Assembly (NCBI GenBank): GCA_964017195.1
Contig: OZ024891.1
Span: 11,194,458 to 11,258,457, forward strand
Direction: 5' to 3'
Origin: Siderastrea radians
Lineage: Eukaryota > Cnidaria > Anthozoa > Scleractinia > Rhizangiidae
DNA length: 64,000 nucleotides
Below, piece after piece: positions 25,542-35,381 of the stretch. The notes under the pieces are model-generated. The model did no database searches. It worked only from the letters and a program-made list of their open reading frames with translations, and had not been told where the DNA came from. The translations under genes were made by a program, and so were the position numbers. How positions within the stretch are numbered: position 1 is the stretch's first letter; each line of letters begins with the position of its first letter.

Positions 25542-26517
25542 AACTGGGAGCTGGTCATTAAATTGGTTCGTAATATACCCGGGAAAGATGAAGATGAAAA
25601 TTATGAATATATGAAATTCATCTATTTGAACTGCGGAATGAAGAAATAAATGTAAAAAAGATCCTCGCAGTTATAGACGTATCGCAGAGGTCAGGGTTCG
25701 AATCCCGGCAAGCCTGATTTTTTAAGGCTTTCTTTTCGCAACTGCAAAAGTTGCGTTTATAACTGCGAGGATCTTCTTTACATTTATTTGTTCACTATTC
25801 ACTGGTCCAATTCACTATAAGGGCATTATCTCTGTATGTTTGACTAAGGATAGCTTCCCAGCGTCTCGAGCTATTTCCCTTGAATACCGCTTTTTATAAA
25901 AGCTGTTCTTTCCTCGAGTTGTACCTGTATTTCTATTTCGTTGAAACACCTTCCTTAAATAGGAAGTTGAATCAAGACTGAGTTTTGCTGCTTAGGGAGA
26001 ATTAGCAGATTAGCTTCATCTTCTTCCATTTTATATTAGTTGTAATTTACATTTGTCGTATGTAACGGCTTATATCTCTGGGTTTTATTTACTGCTTATA
26101 GATCAATCGTTAATCTTATCCAGTCTCCACAGTTCGACTAAATTTTTTTCTGCTCTCACGATTTGTTATTGCCATGTACTATACGAATTTTGAAGACGCA
26201 CAGGTTTACGAAATTCGCCATTAGTTAGTCCTCGTCATTTTAACATTTTAGAAAGGCTTCAGTAGCTGTTTTTTTCTTTTCTTTTTTTTTTTAATTTGTC
26301 TAGCATTTTAACGTTTGGGGTTGATTTTCAGTACGCCTAGCTCCAAGTCAACTTTTCGCAAACCAGCGGTTATTGTGAATCAAATGGTGTTTGAGTAGAG
26401 TGAAACAGTTTCGATTAGTTTTAGGCAAGGTATTTCAAAATACATGTATTTGCATTGGAGACAATTTCTAAAACTTTGAAATGTTTTTGTAGAATGAACC
26501 ATGTATGTTGTACTCAC

Positions 26518-26589
26518 CAATCCGTACCGTAGTAAAAGCTGGCAAAGAAGTAAAATATTTATGGTAGCCTTCATTATAGTGTTACACAT
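26518..26589 (-). CDS. Candidate signal-peptide exon
   Basis: Begins ATG; a second ATG lies at 26574. It encodes MKATINILLLCQLLLRYGL, a good secretory signal, and ends at a consensus donor (GTGAGT). It would suit the start of the receptor gene, but it ends in phase 0 while the exon at 22418 begins in phase 1, so at least one exon would be missing. It could also be chance. Confidence 0.35.
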
Positions 26590-27883
26590 CCGCGAACAAA
26601 GTGCCCCACTTTGTTTAGGTGATGCTGTTGTTTGAAATTACTTCGCCGTGCCATTATGATAATGCATTGTTATCTCAAAAAATATTGGACCACGGTAAGA
26701 ACATTTCTTAAATTACGGTCACGGTGTCATGGAGTTTTCACGAACGAAGGAAGTAAGCCATGAGAACAGAAAGTCAGGAAGTAGTTCATTTTGTCTTCCT
26801 CTTTAACGCGAAAGGGATGCTAGCTTTTATTTGAATGATCACTCTTGGGGATTCCATGTAAATCGACTTTAATTTGTTTAACGAGACCCGTTTTAAGACC
26901 AATATGGCCCTCGGATTTCAGGTCGAAATGGAATTTTAAAATGTTGGGTTTTTATAAGGAGGAAACCCGGGGGAAAAACCTTCGGATTACGGGCGAACGC
27001 TAACAGAAAAAGTAAACTCAAGCCACTTATAAAGTCTAACCCGGGCCTAATTGGTGAAAGACGAGTGCTCTCGCCGAAAAACAGCAAAACGTGACACAAA
27101 CTCGGAGCGCTTCAAGGTCAATCGTCAGTGTGTGATAAAGAAATACTTGACTATAAAACGACTTGATATCAATAAAAATATTGCGTTAAGATAAAGACCC
27201 CTCAGATAGTCGGGAATTTTGAAATTAACAGAACTCTTTTAGCAGAGGGGCCCGGTACGTATTTTTTCGAGCTCAGTTATTTGTCAGCAAATGGTATTAT
27301 TGGCGCAAACTTAGCGATGTGCTTCACGAAATTATAAAGATTGAAATCTAGCTTTCATAATCAACAAAAATTGTATAGCTGTTGGAGAATATTGTGCACC
27401 TAAAATAGTTTTCGGGCCCGGAAAGTTATCGGGAGTTTCGAGAAACAGGCCCCAGGATTCGGGCAGATAGAGCGGTTTTCAATTGAGTGTCGAAAGCAAT
27501 TCACGGTTTGCTTTGGTTTTGCTTTACTTCGCTCTGTGATTGGTTAAAAAATCTCGCGCCACTTTCACGACCAAACAGAAGTAAAACTCAAACCAATCGC
27601 CACTTGCTCGCACGCGTTTTCCCGCGCTTGGAGCCGGTTACATGTATTTGCTTCGAGTTCTGATTGGTTCATTGGGTAATTTGTGTTTGCTGTGATTGGC
27701 TGGGGTAATTACTTTGGTTTTGGTTTTACGACACTCATTTGAAAAGCGCTCTATCTCCACTAATTGCTAGTCATGTAAGGACCTGTAAGCTGAAAACTAG
27801 GGATATGGTTTGCATTATGGTTTATCCTTGAAGCAAGATAGGTTGTTTTCGATCAACGTTATAACTTGTTATTTGGCATCGGA
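26590..27883. other. Host spacer with one MITE
   Basis: No gene recognised. 27466-27755 is a foldback with ends GATAGAGCGGTTTTCAATTG and the inverse AAAAGCGCTCTATC, and CCAAT-like repeats inside. Confidence 0.45.
27466..27755. repeat. Foldback MITE
   Basis: Terminal inverted repeats of about 27 bp (GATAGAGCGGTTTTCAATTG and its inverse, with GAGTGTCG inside) enclose a non-coding core. Confidence 0.6.
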
Positions 27884-29123
27884 TGTAAATGCTCCCAGAA
27901 CACAGGGGGGGGGGGGGAGTTGTTTTTAACGATTTTTGCAAGACACAACCACAGAACTTCAAAAAGTTGGCCCAACGTTTACAAGTTGCAATCAATTTCA
28001 CTCCTGGCCATCCGTGTCAATGCACTTACAAATAGTTTTACTGCACACTAGCATATTGTACCAGGTTTCAGCGAAAACACGAAGTTTGACGTTTGTTGCA
28101 TTTGAGTAAGCTGAGTTAATCATCACAAAACCAACGCTTTCTCGTACATTATGGCATGTGTCGTATATTATGCTTAGGTTCTGTTTTGAGCTCCAGCGGC
28201 AGAGGCTTCGTTGCAAAACAAGGCTTGAAATACATGTCGCGATCGAAAGCTACATGTAATTATAAAAATCTCAAGCGAATTCGCGGTCTTAAAATGGTGT
28301 TTGTAGACTAGGACCTCCATCTACACCCCCCCCACTCTACATGTGTACAGCTTTCATAAAAATTTAATAGATGGACCGGGGCATTAGTTTCCTGTTCAAT
28401 AGATTCCTGCGTGCAGGCAACGATTCTGCCTGCGTGACAGAGAAAGTTAGATTTTTTAAAATCTAACTTTTCTCGTGTTGGTGATTTTCTCTTTTATAAT
28501 ATTGAGCCTGTTGAGAGTAAATTATCTATTTTATGTAATAAGCCGAGACATTTCTCACTTAGTGCATGTTTTCCCAGGGCAAAGACCACGAAATTCGAGA
28601 TCTTTCAGAAATCTTGCGCGAAAGGTTAATATCTGGCGTTTGAACAATCTGTCTTCAAAGACAGTGTAATGAGGAGATGTAAACAGATTCAGTGGCCGCA
28701 AAAACGTGCTCGGATTAAGCCGGGATTAACAACTTTCTCTAACTTGAGGTTTGTGGTCTGCTTTCATAGGTGAGATTTTGGTAAAAAAAAATGAAAAATT
28801 AAATTAAAAAGTAAATAAATACAACAATGAAACCTAAACAGCGGTAACTGTTTTCCTGATCCGGCTTAAGCTTCTATAAAGTCAACTCGGGCACCCTGGG
28901 CTTTTACGGACACCCCTCTAACACGGACAGTATCTGAATCTCCAGCAAACGTTACGGACGTTTGAGTGAAACACTCTCGCTATTACCGCTATTACCGTAC
29001 TGGACACTTTGCTTGGTCCCGAGGACGCAATTTTATTGTGTAACTCTCGCGCGTTCTAGAGGACATCGGGCGGCGTCTTTCAACTACTAACAAGTGAAAA
29101 TGCTTCTTCCGTTCATTGATATC
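27884..29123. repeat. Tandem unit 1, left part (interrupted by the Polinton)
   Basis: Nearly identical to 59755-60983 from position 27908 on, and more distantly related to 54172-55160 and 62106-63460. It ends exactly at the Polinton, including the first GATATC. Confidence 0.85.
29118..29123. repeat. Target-site duplication, left copy
   Basis: GATATC directly left of the element, repeated at 52578-52583. The empty-site copy at 60978-60983 has a single GATATC between the same flanks. Confidence 0.9.
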
Positions 29124-29470
29124 AGTAGTACTGTACGCTCGTATGGGCAACATTGACTCGTTTTGATGTTGAGGGCGTGGCCTCGTTTTGATGTAAGAGG
29201 AAATGACGTCACCGGAACCGGAAGTGACCGGAAATGACGTGACCGGAAGTCACATGACCGGAAGTGACCCAAAAACCGGAAGTGACGTATTTTTGAATGG
29301 GAAACCGCTGACGAGTAGGAAAAATCGATCGTGGGCTCAGGGTAGACAAAAACCGCGGAGAAAACGCGGGCTCAAAGTCCAAAGTCCAAGTGCGGCAGCG
29401 GGGGTGACCCATATATGGCCCATATATGGATTTGATATGGTTTGGATATGGCACAAGTCCAATTCAAGCA
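29124..29470 (+). repeat. Polinton left terminal inverted repeat
   Basis: Base by base it matches the inverse of 52231-52577, with no difference that I can see. It holds five CCGGAA(G/A)T motifs (29218-29284), a TGACGTCA palindrome at about 29204-29211 and two CCATATATGG boxes at 29409-29418 and 29420-29429. Short open frames within it are duplicated in the right repeat and are not taken as genes. Confidence 0.95.
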
Positions 29471-29778
29471 AAGGCATTTGTATGTTGGAAAAAATATTTT
29501 AATGTAAATCATATAATCCATGGTTTACAGATGATGAGAGTTCCATGTGAGAAGCAGAATCATACCGTCTTTAATATTGGAGGAGACGATATGCTTTTCG
29601 AGGAGTATTGAATGAAATGGTCCCATGGTAGGAAGGTAGGATGGACTCTGACCTTCATCAAAGCAGTGCAATCCAGGGGCAATCCGATCCGGCCTTGGGT
29701 CATGAGCTTGGAGTTGATGGCTCAAGAGAAAGAACACAATTGAACCAATGGAAGAGAAGTAAATGGAAGCATTGTAAT

Positions 29779-29987
29779 GAGTTCCTTTTGATAATATGAG
29801 TATTCCTTTTGATGAGTGTTCCTTTAAAGTTCCTTTTGATAATATGAGTGTTCCTATTAATGAGTTCCTTTTGATAATATGAGTGTTCCTTTTGATGAGT
29901 ATTCCTTTAAAGTTCCTTTTGATAATATGAGTGTTCCTATTAATGAGTTCCTTTTGATAATATGAGTGTTCCTTTTGTTAATAAAAG
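29779..29987. repeat. 83-bp tandem repeat, about 2.5 copies
   Basis: Copies start at 29779, 29862 and 29945 with GAGTTCCTTTTGATAATATG. Each unit also contains shorter sub-repeats of GTTCCTTTTGATAATATGAG. It lies just inside the left end, between the terminal repeat and the first gene. Confidence 0.8.
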
Positions 29988-30002
29988 TTCTCCTTTTATA
30001 GT

Positions 30003-30191
30003 CACTGACAGTAGAGGCCACATTCGCAACTATGATCAAACCATGCAAGATGTGAAGTTAAACATCACTGACAGTAGAGGCCACATACGTAACTATGAAC
30101 GCACCATGCAATATGTGAAGTTAAACATCACTGACAGTAGAGGCCACATACGTAACTATCAACGCACTATGCAAGATGTGAAGTTGAACAT
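30003..30191 (+). repeat. 63-bp tandem repeat, three copies, open frame across it
   Basis: Copies start at 30003, 30066 and 30129. The plus-strand frame from ATG 29962 to 30216 runs through all three and gives a 21-residue repeat (DSRGHIRNY then TMQDVKLNIT). The period is a multiple of three, so an open frame may be automatic; whether it is translated is unknown. Confidence 0.75.
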
Positions 30192-30202
30192 TTATTCACA
30201 GA

Positions 30203-30316
30203 TTATTTCTTCTTAATAGCATCTTGCTCAGCCTGCTCCTTGGCTCTCTTCTCTCTGATGCCAACCAGCCTGGCAATACGCATGCTCCTGAATACACTGG
30301 TATTCTTTTCTTCATC
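30203..30316 (-). pseudogene. Captured 3' end of a ribosomal protein L13 (eL13) gene
   Basis: The minus strand encodes a 37-codon open stretch ending in a stop: DEEKN, then MRIARLVGIREKRAKEQ and a final AEQDAIKKK. This matches the highly conserved C-terminus of eukaryotic eL13. A polyadenylation signal (AATAAA, 30191-30196) follows the stop after about 7 bases, as in a short ribosomal-protein 3' UTR. Upstream of the aspartate codon the similarity stops and there is no start. It looks like a host mRNA or exon fragment picked up by the element, not a working gene. Confidence 0.68.
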
Positions 30317-30662
30317 TGATCTTGCGAACCTTAATTGGCAGGCGTGAAGGTTGGATTTGTTCCTCTACAAAGGTCATGCAACTTTCCTTTCTCAGTCAGG
30401 TCACATGGACATCAACCCAGAATGATGACGTGGAATGCAAAGTATCAGCTCAACAGTGAGTGAAAAAACGCAGTTGAATTACGACGACGTGATGCCGCGG
30501 AGAAGGTCATCGCCAGCAAACAAACAAGCAAACAAGCAAACAAGCAAACAAGCAAGTCACAGCCACAGATGACGGTGATGGGGGTTGTTGAAGGAAGGCT
30601 GCCCAAAAGACAAGCATGAAGGAGTACAAGATGAGGAAGCCAATGAGGTGCTTTTTTAAGAG
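30317..30662. other. Spacer between the eL13 fragment and the polymerase gene
   Basis: No gene recognised. A CAAACAAG microsatellite lies at about 30516-30556. The polymerase transcript may use the AATAAA at 30191-30196 for its 3' end. Confidence 0.4.
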
Positions 30663-33600
30663 TCATTGGTATCCATAAGGATATGTCTTGAAGGTGCTAG
30701 GATCCACGACTCTCTTATCGTAGACCATTTGGTACCATTTGTGCTGTGGGTGTGTGTAGATGGTATAGTCTTGGGGTTTCCTGACGAGGTGATGAGTTTT
30801 GGTGACTTGGGTCTGGCGTGGTTTGAGGAGTGGCTTCTGGATTTCGTCCAGGACATTCTGACGCATGATGTGGTAGTTGAGTTGGGTCTTGCCTTCGCTG
30901 TTAAGGCGGAAACCCCTCACCTTGCACTCAACGTGACCATTCTGGGTTTGGTACCCATAGTTCTTCGGACCACCCGACACAAATTCAAGGATGTAATCCT
31001 TCTTGTCCAATTCACTCGTAAAGTCCCCGAGGTAATTCCCCAAGGTAGGGTCGCCTTGTCCTTCGTCTGTGTAATAGATGACGGAGTCTGTGTCGTAGTA
31101 GAGGACACGTTCCCCCAGCTTCTCCAAGGCGGCATACAGTCGGAGTCGGGCCCAACAGGTAGTGAAACAGGCTACAAAGATGTTGAGGTTAGGTGAGACA
31201 GGGATGTCTTCGTCTTGGTAGGTGTAATACACTTCCACCATCTCTTCATTCACCACAGACACATGTTTTACTTCTATAGTGTTTGTATTTAGGAAACGGT
31301 GGAAGGCTTGAGGGTCATCAAACGTTTGGACTTGGGTTTTGTTAAGACGTTGTCCAAACTTGCCCCACATGGAATTGAGCATCATTTTAGCCACAGTACG
31401 CAGCCCCGGGTTGTATTCGATTTTGTCATACTCCAATTGGATGCCCTCATGGTCGTAGTACTCTTCTATGTATCTTTGCTTGGCTTCCTCCGACATGTTG
31501 TCCTCAGGCCACCCACTGGCTTCTTGTTTAATCTTTAGCCAGGTGTTGACGTAGTCTTTGAAGAGTCCTTCACACGTCTCGTCAAAATGCCAGACCTCAT
31601 AGATGTACTGGATTTCGTACCCCAAGTCCACCGCTTTAGACAATTCCGGGCTGCACCATGTCCCAGTCAGGGCGCGTTGCTGGTCAGTGTGCACGCATTC
31701 CGAGCTTCTCTCTAATGGTCTTTTGGATATCTCTTGTTCCACACAGGCGGCACAGAGGGGAAAAAGGAGTTTTCCCTCATGACGGTAAGGCAGTACTGGA
31801 TGGTAGAGGTGACGTGGCGGCAGAACTTGACATTGGATCAGGCCAAAGTACTGACGGATGTCGATGTGCCCCGGTTGGGAGATGAAGCGAGGATGACCTT
31901 TGGGATATACGCAGGTCTTGTTCACCCATGGGTACAACGAGGTCACATCAATGTAATGTATTTGTTGACTGGGTGTCACGCGATGGTACAGTTTCAGGGC
32001 ATTGGTACGACCCCCACAGAAAGCGTTGCGTGGATTCAAAGGTTCTGTAAAGTCAAGGGTCCCCAGGTATGTTCGGATGTCCAAGGAGGTGTCTTTGAGA
32101 CGGGACCAATCACATTCCCACATTTCCACGACAGTGAACCCTCGTTCTCTAAGTTGTTGGATCCTTTGCTGGGTGGTTTCGTAGACATCATGCAAAGTGC
32201 ACTGGTAGTGACGTAGATGGGTTTCGTTACGGTTGGGGTAACAGCGAGGACATCCGTGCCAGAAACACCCGTGAAATTCATAGACGGTGTTGGTACTGGC
32301 ATCGAAACCGTCTACATGGAAGTCAGTACCAGGGATCTTATACTCGCCGGTATTGCGGGCATGTTGAATGTTATTTTCTCGGTCACAAAAGCGAAGCCAT
32401 TCCAAGGCCACTTTGGAGTGGTTGATATTGTTCTTCCAACCACGAACGGGTTCACTGGCAATACTGTTGGGGATCATGCGATTCATGCGTAAGTCCCGGT
32501 TACAGGCAGATGCAATGGTGATGTGGTCGAAGGGATTGAAGCCCGTTAGGGTTTCAAACAACCGTTTGAATGTCAGACAACCTTGTTTCAAGAGACGTAC
32601 ATCCGATTTGCAGTAGTCCAACAACTCTTGTTGGAAATCAAAGACTTTGTTGCGTTGCTCTTGATGCCAGGTTTCCAAGGCTTGTTTGCCTTCGGGGGAC
32701 ATGGTTTCAGGCATGTAGTAATCGAGGACCGGTACGGGTCCTACGTAGTTTTGATGGTCTGGATGATTGAACTTGTGTGGGAAGTATCCTTTTTTCAATT
32801 CCGCTAATCCAAAGGTTTTGGGAAACGCTGATAGAGGCATCTGGAAGAAACTGAGTGAATCGATGAAGCGGATACGATCGTGTTGGACTTGCAGGAGTTT
32901 ACACCCGTTCCGGAGCTGCTCGATGATTCGGTTGTCTCCATAGTATTGATGCACCACAAAATATCCATCGTACCCTTGGAAGTTATGGGCAAGGACATTG
33001 ACTTGGCGGGTATCGTTGAGTGTCAAGGTATCCAACCATTCCAGGAAATCTCGGACGCAATGGTTGCCAGGGAAACACACGGGTTGGTCGTCGTCTTCGG
33101 TTTCGGCCACGACGAGATTAGCGATGTGTTTTTCCTGGGGTTGCATGGCTTCAATATCAAAAAACACATGCAAAGGGGGCAGCTCGTCCTCCTCCTCCGG
33201 GGTGGTTTCAGGCTCTGTGGTTCCTCGTTTCCTCTTTCTTTTGTTCTTGGCTTGAGGTTTGGGGGCTGTTTGAATAAAACAACGATGGGTTTCCCCGTCC
33301 ACGTACTCGTGGCAGGAGGGACAATCGATATACCCGCATTGATGCTTTTCAATCTTGTCTAATCCTACTTCCTGCTTGCCACAGGAAGAACAGCGACGGC
33401 GTCTAAAGCAGACGGAGGAGTCTAGGGTGGTCACGGGTTTGCCAGCGTGGTCCTTTACGAGATGCATTTGGAAACAGGTGTCTCCAAAAAAGTCTCGATG
33501 ACATTGTTGACAACGTTGAGTGGCTTTCTGGCCTCGAGGGTAAGCCTCCAGGAAATCGGGGCACTCTTTTTGGCAACAGGCCCTGCAATGACGTTTGTTG

Positions 33601-34751
33601 TTGCAGCGATGACGTCCCTCATTGTCATAGGGTTTCCAACAATGAGCACACACATAACTGGACCCGAAAAATCCGGGTAAACGACTAATAACATCATAAT
33701 GGCCTTTCTCGTGCAACAGGATCAATTGTTTGTCTTGAAGGGGACCAAAGGTCGTGATGTGATAAGAACGGTCGGCATCCACCAACAGGATCTGGTAACT
33801 GGCTAGGGAAGGAGTGGTACTGAATTGGGTCAAGGCATCATAGCCACAAGGACCGAAGGGCACGTTGGCCTCGTGATGGAGCAAGAGAGCCATTTCTTTT
33901 TGGATTGTCCCTCCATGTCGAATGGATGACCATTTTGGGTGATTGTCCACTCTGGCTTTGGCGGTGACGAGGGCTCTGGCACAACAGAGTTGATCATCAT
34001 CATTTTCAATATGGATAATGGAACGTTTCTTGCCTATTAAATTTCGGAGAGGTTGATGCCCGGGTTTCTCCTGGCGTCGTCTGCCGGTACCTTGAGGGGC
34101 ATGATGGACTTGAGTAATGGATACTTGAAAGGAGTCGTCCATTTCAAATTGTTCATTGCTATTCAAGGCTTGTGCTAAACGGTGGAACAAAGCCTCGACA
34201 CGGTCCCCGCCTTGTCGCCATTCTCCTGCTCGTAATCCCCAGCCCTGAAAATTATTATGGAGTCTGTTGGAGGCGATAGTGAAGTAGAGGCGATCTTGAT
34301 CGTGGAGGGCAGGTGTGGTGGTGGTTAACACTTGATTCACCGCTCGACGTAACCCCTCTTGGAGAGCTTGCGTGATGTTTTGACCTGGAATCAAGTTGCC
34401 CCTTTGACGTAACTGGGTATTGAAATGACGTTCACGTACTCCCAGGCGGTTGCTCAAACGATCGACATAGGGTTGGAGTTCAAACTCGAAGACACCCTCC
34501 GCACTGGCATCCAAACCTCCACCAGTTTGTTGAAGGAGATGGGTTTGAAAGGTACGTTGGCGTTCGAAGCGATCCAACGCCTCTTGACAAATCTCATCAT
34601 CACTGTCCGCCATGTCTTCGGGTTCATCAGGGGAATTCGCTGCCGTTTCATCTTCTGGCTCTGAATCGGACATCTCTAGACCAAGCAATGACATCATCTC
34701 ATGTGTAGCGAGGCCACTAGGCCCCGCTTCGTCCTCTTGGCGAGAGGACAT
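30663..34751 (-). CDS. polB: Protein-primed family B DNA polymerase
   Basis: 1362 residues copying the linear element genome. Exonuclease motifs: FFDIEA (about 530-535), HNFQGYD (589-595), YCKSDVRLL (713-721). Polymerase motifs: DVTSLYP (about 935-941), KMMLNSMWG (1122-1130), YYDTDSV (1218-1224). An N-terminal acidic region is followed by a cysteine/histidine-rich zinc-binding block (about 367-492). Between exonuclease and polymerase lies an inserted segment with EFHGCFWHGC (825-834), typical of Maverick-type polymerases and resembling a small endonuclease fold (inference). All catalytic aspartates seen are present. ATG at 34751 is preceded by a TATAAAAA box at 34784-34791. Large single frame, no break. 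Confidence 0.96.
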   Translation of the reverse strand: MSSRQEDEAGPSGLATHEMMSLLGLEMSDSEPEDETAANSPDEPEDMADSDDEICQEALDRFERQRTFQTHLLQQTGGGLDASAEGVFEFELQPYVDRLSNRLGVRERHFNTQLRQRGNLIPGQNITQALQEGLRRAVNQVLTTTTPALHDQDRLYFTIASNRLHNNFQGWGLRAGEWRQGGDRVEALFHRLAQALNSNEQFEMDDSFQVSITQVHHAPQGTGRRRQEKPGHQPLRNLIGKKRSIIHIENDDDQLCCARALVTAKARVDNHPKWSSIRHGGTIQKEMALLLHHEANVPFGPCGYDALTQFSTTPSLASYQILLVDADRSYHITTFGPLQDKQLILLHEKGHYDVISRLPGFFGSSYVCAHCWKPYDNEGRHRCNNKRHCRACCQKECPDFLEAYPRGQKATQRCQQCHRDFFGDTCFQMHLVKDHAGKPVTTLDSSVCFRRRRCSSCGKQEVGLDKIEKHQCGYIDCPSCHEYVDGETHRCFIQTAPKPQAKNKRKRKRGTTEPETTPEEEDELPPLHVFFDIEAMQPQEKHIANLVVAETEDDDQPVCFPGNHCVRDFLEWLDTLTLNDTRQVNVLAHNFQGYDGYFVVHQYYGDNRIIEQLRNGCKLLQVQHDRIRFIDSLSFFQMPLSAFPKTFGLAELKKGYFPHKFNHPDHQNYVGPVPVLDYYMPETMSPEGKQALETWHQEQRNKVFDFQQELLDYCKSDVRLLKQGCLTFKRLFETLTGFNPFDHITIASACNRDLRMNRMIPNSIASEPVRGWKNNINHSKVALEWLRFCDRENNIQHARNTGEYKIPGTDFHVDGFDASTNTVYEFHGCFWHGCPRCYPNRNETHLRHYQCTLHDVYETTQQRIQQLRERGFTVVEMWECDWSRLKDTSLDIRTYLGTLDFTEPLNPRNAFCGGRTNALKLYHRVTPSQQIHYIDVTSLYPWVNKTCVYPKGHPRFISQPGHIDIRQYFGLIQCQVLPPRHLYHPVLPYRHEGKLLFPLCAACVEQEISKRPLERSSECVHTDQQRALTGTWCSPELSKAVDLGYEIQYIYEVWHFDETCEGLFKDYVNTWLKIKQEASGWPEDNMSEEAKQRYIEEYYDHEGIQLEYDKIEYNPGLRTVAKMMLNSMWGKFGQRLNKTQVQTFDDPQAFHRFLNTNTIEVKHVSVVNEEMVEVYYTYQDEDIPVSPNLNIFVACFTTCWARLRLYAALEKLGERVLYYDTDSVIYYTDEGQGDPTLGNYLGDFTSELDKKDYILEFVSGGPKNYGYQTQNGHVECKVRGFRLNSEGKTQLNYHIMRQNVLDEIQKPLLKPRQTQVTKTHHLVRKPQDYTIYTHPQHKWYQMVYDKRVVDPSTFKTYPYGYQ

Positions 34752-34783
34752 GATCAGATGAACTTGGTGGTGATCGGTGCTCG

Positions 34784-34948
34784 TTTTTATAGAGAAAAAA
34801 GGTCACGTGGGAGAAGGGAGTAGACCAATCAGCATACCAGGGCACAGGGATGCCCCAGGGAGGGGTGGGAAGGGGTGGGGGGACCCCCCTCCCCCCTCTC
34901 TAGTTAGGGTCCATGGTGCATCACGGGAACGAATGAGAGACTATAAAA
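34784..34948. promoter_or_regulatory. Divergent promoter between polB and the regulator ORFs
   Basis: TATAAAAA faces polB at 34784-34791 and TATAAAA faces the plus-strand gene at 34942-34948, 31 bp before its ATG. Between them lie a CACGTG box (about 34804-34809), an inverted CCAAT box (about 34825) and a GGGGGGACCCCCC hairpin (about 34877-34890). The same arrangement, inverted, recurs at 50018-50168. Confidence 0.7.
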
Positions 34949-34979
34949 CAGATCGCCCCTCGAGGTCAACCATCTCAAG

Positions 34980-35381
34980 ATGGACTCTAGTCTAGAGAAG
35001 CTGTTGGGAGAGTTTGAGGCATTCGAAGTGGAACACATTTTAGATGAAGTTAAGAAGTGGAGTATCGACGATGGAGACATCCGGGAATTTGGGGAAGCGC
35101 TGCTTGAGGAGACAAGAAAGCGAAGAGAAGCAGCCAAGGCAGCCCAGGCAGCGCGAGCCGCCCACGTACGGGACAGTTGGAACCCAGGCTGCTACCCGCA
35201 AATCACCACGGGTTGGTACATCGAGGGCCTCGACTTCTGTTGGACAAACTGGCATCATCAATTCAAACGGCCCCAGACACCCCCGCCAGCACCGCCCCCC
35301 TCGCCGGACGTCTCTCGCAAGCTGCCGATGCGGTCACCGATGCCCCATGACCTCCCCACAAAGCGACGACGACGACGTTGA
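34980..35381 (+). CDS. Probable early protein, acidic N-terminus, unknown function
   Basis: 133 residues from an ATG 31 bp after a TATA box. The N-terminal 60 residues are acidic and helical (LEKLLGEFEAFEVEHIL), followed by an alanine/arginine-rich helix, a tryptophan-rich segment (DFCWTNWHHQF) and a proline-rich then KRRRRR tail that could be a nuclear signal. No family recognised. It overlaps the start of the next frame by 35 bp; the two may also be exons of one spliced early gene, as in other small DNA viruses. Position opposite polB suggests early expression. Confidence 0.6.
   Translation: MDSSLEKLLGEFEAFEVEHILDEVKKWSIDDGDIREFGEALLEETRKRREAAKAAQAARAAHVRDSWNPGCYPQITTGWYIEGLDFCWTNWHHQFKRPQTPPPAPPPSPDVSRKLPMRSPMPHDLPTKRRRRR

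Noticed and set aside
25353..25649. Open frames across the tRNA-like repeat
   Set aside because: They read through a SINE-like tRNA-derived sequence on either strand and have no protein features.
29203..29502. Open frame across the left terminal repeat (mirrored at the right end)
   Set aside because: It follows from the repeat being duplicated; composition reflects CCGGAAGT repeats, and it runs out of the repeat without any domain.
29779..30191. CRISPR-like array
   Set aside because: Repeats are directly tandem without unique spacers, and the DNA is eukaryotic.
30666..34664. Many plus-strand open frames opposite polB
   Set aside because: Shadows of a strongly coding minus strand; no domains or promoters of their own.
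35044..35346. Upstream 101 codons of the regulator frame
   Set aside because: They overlap the 34980 gene in another frame and look random; ATG 35347 gives a better-defined start.
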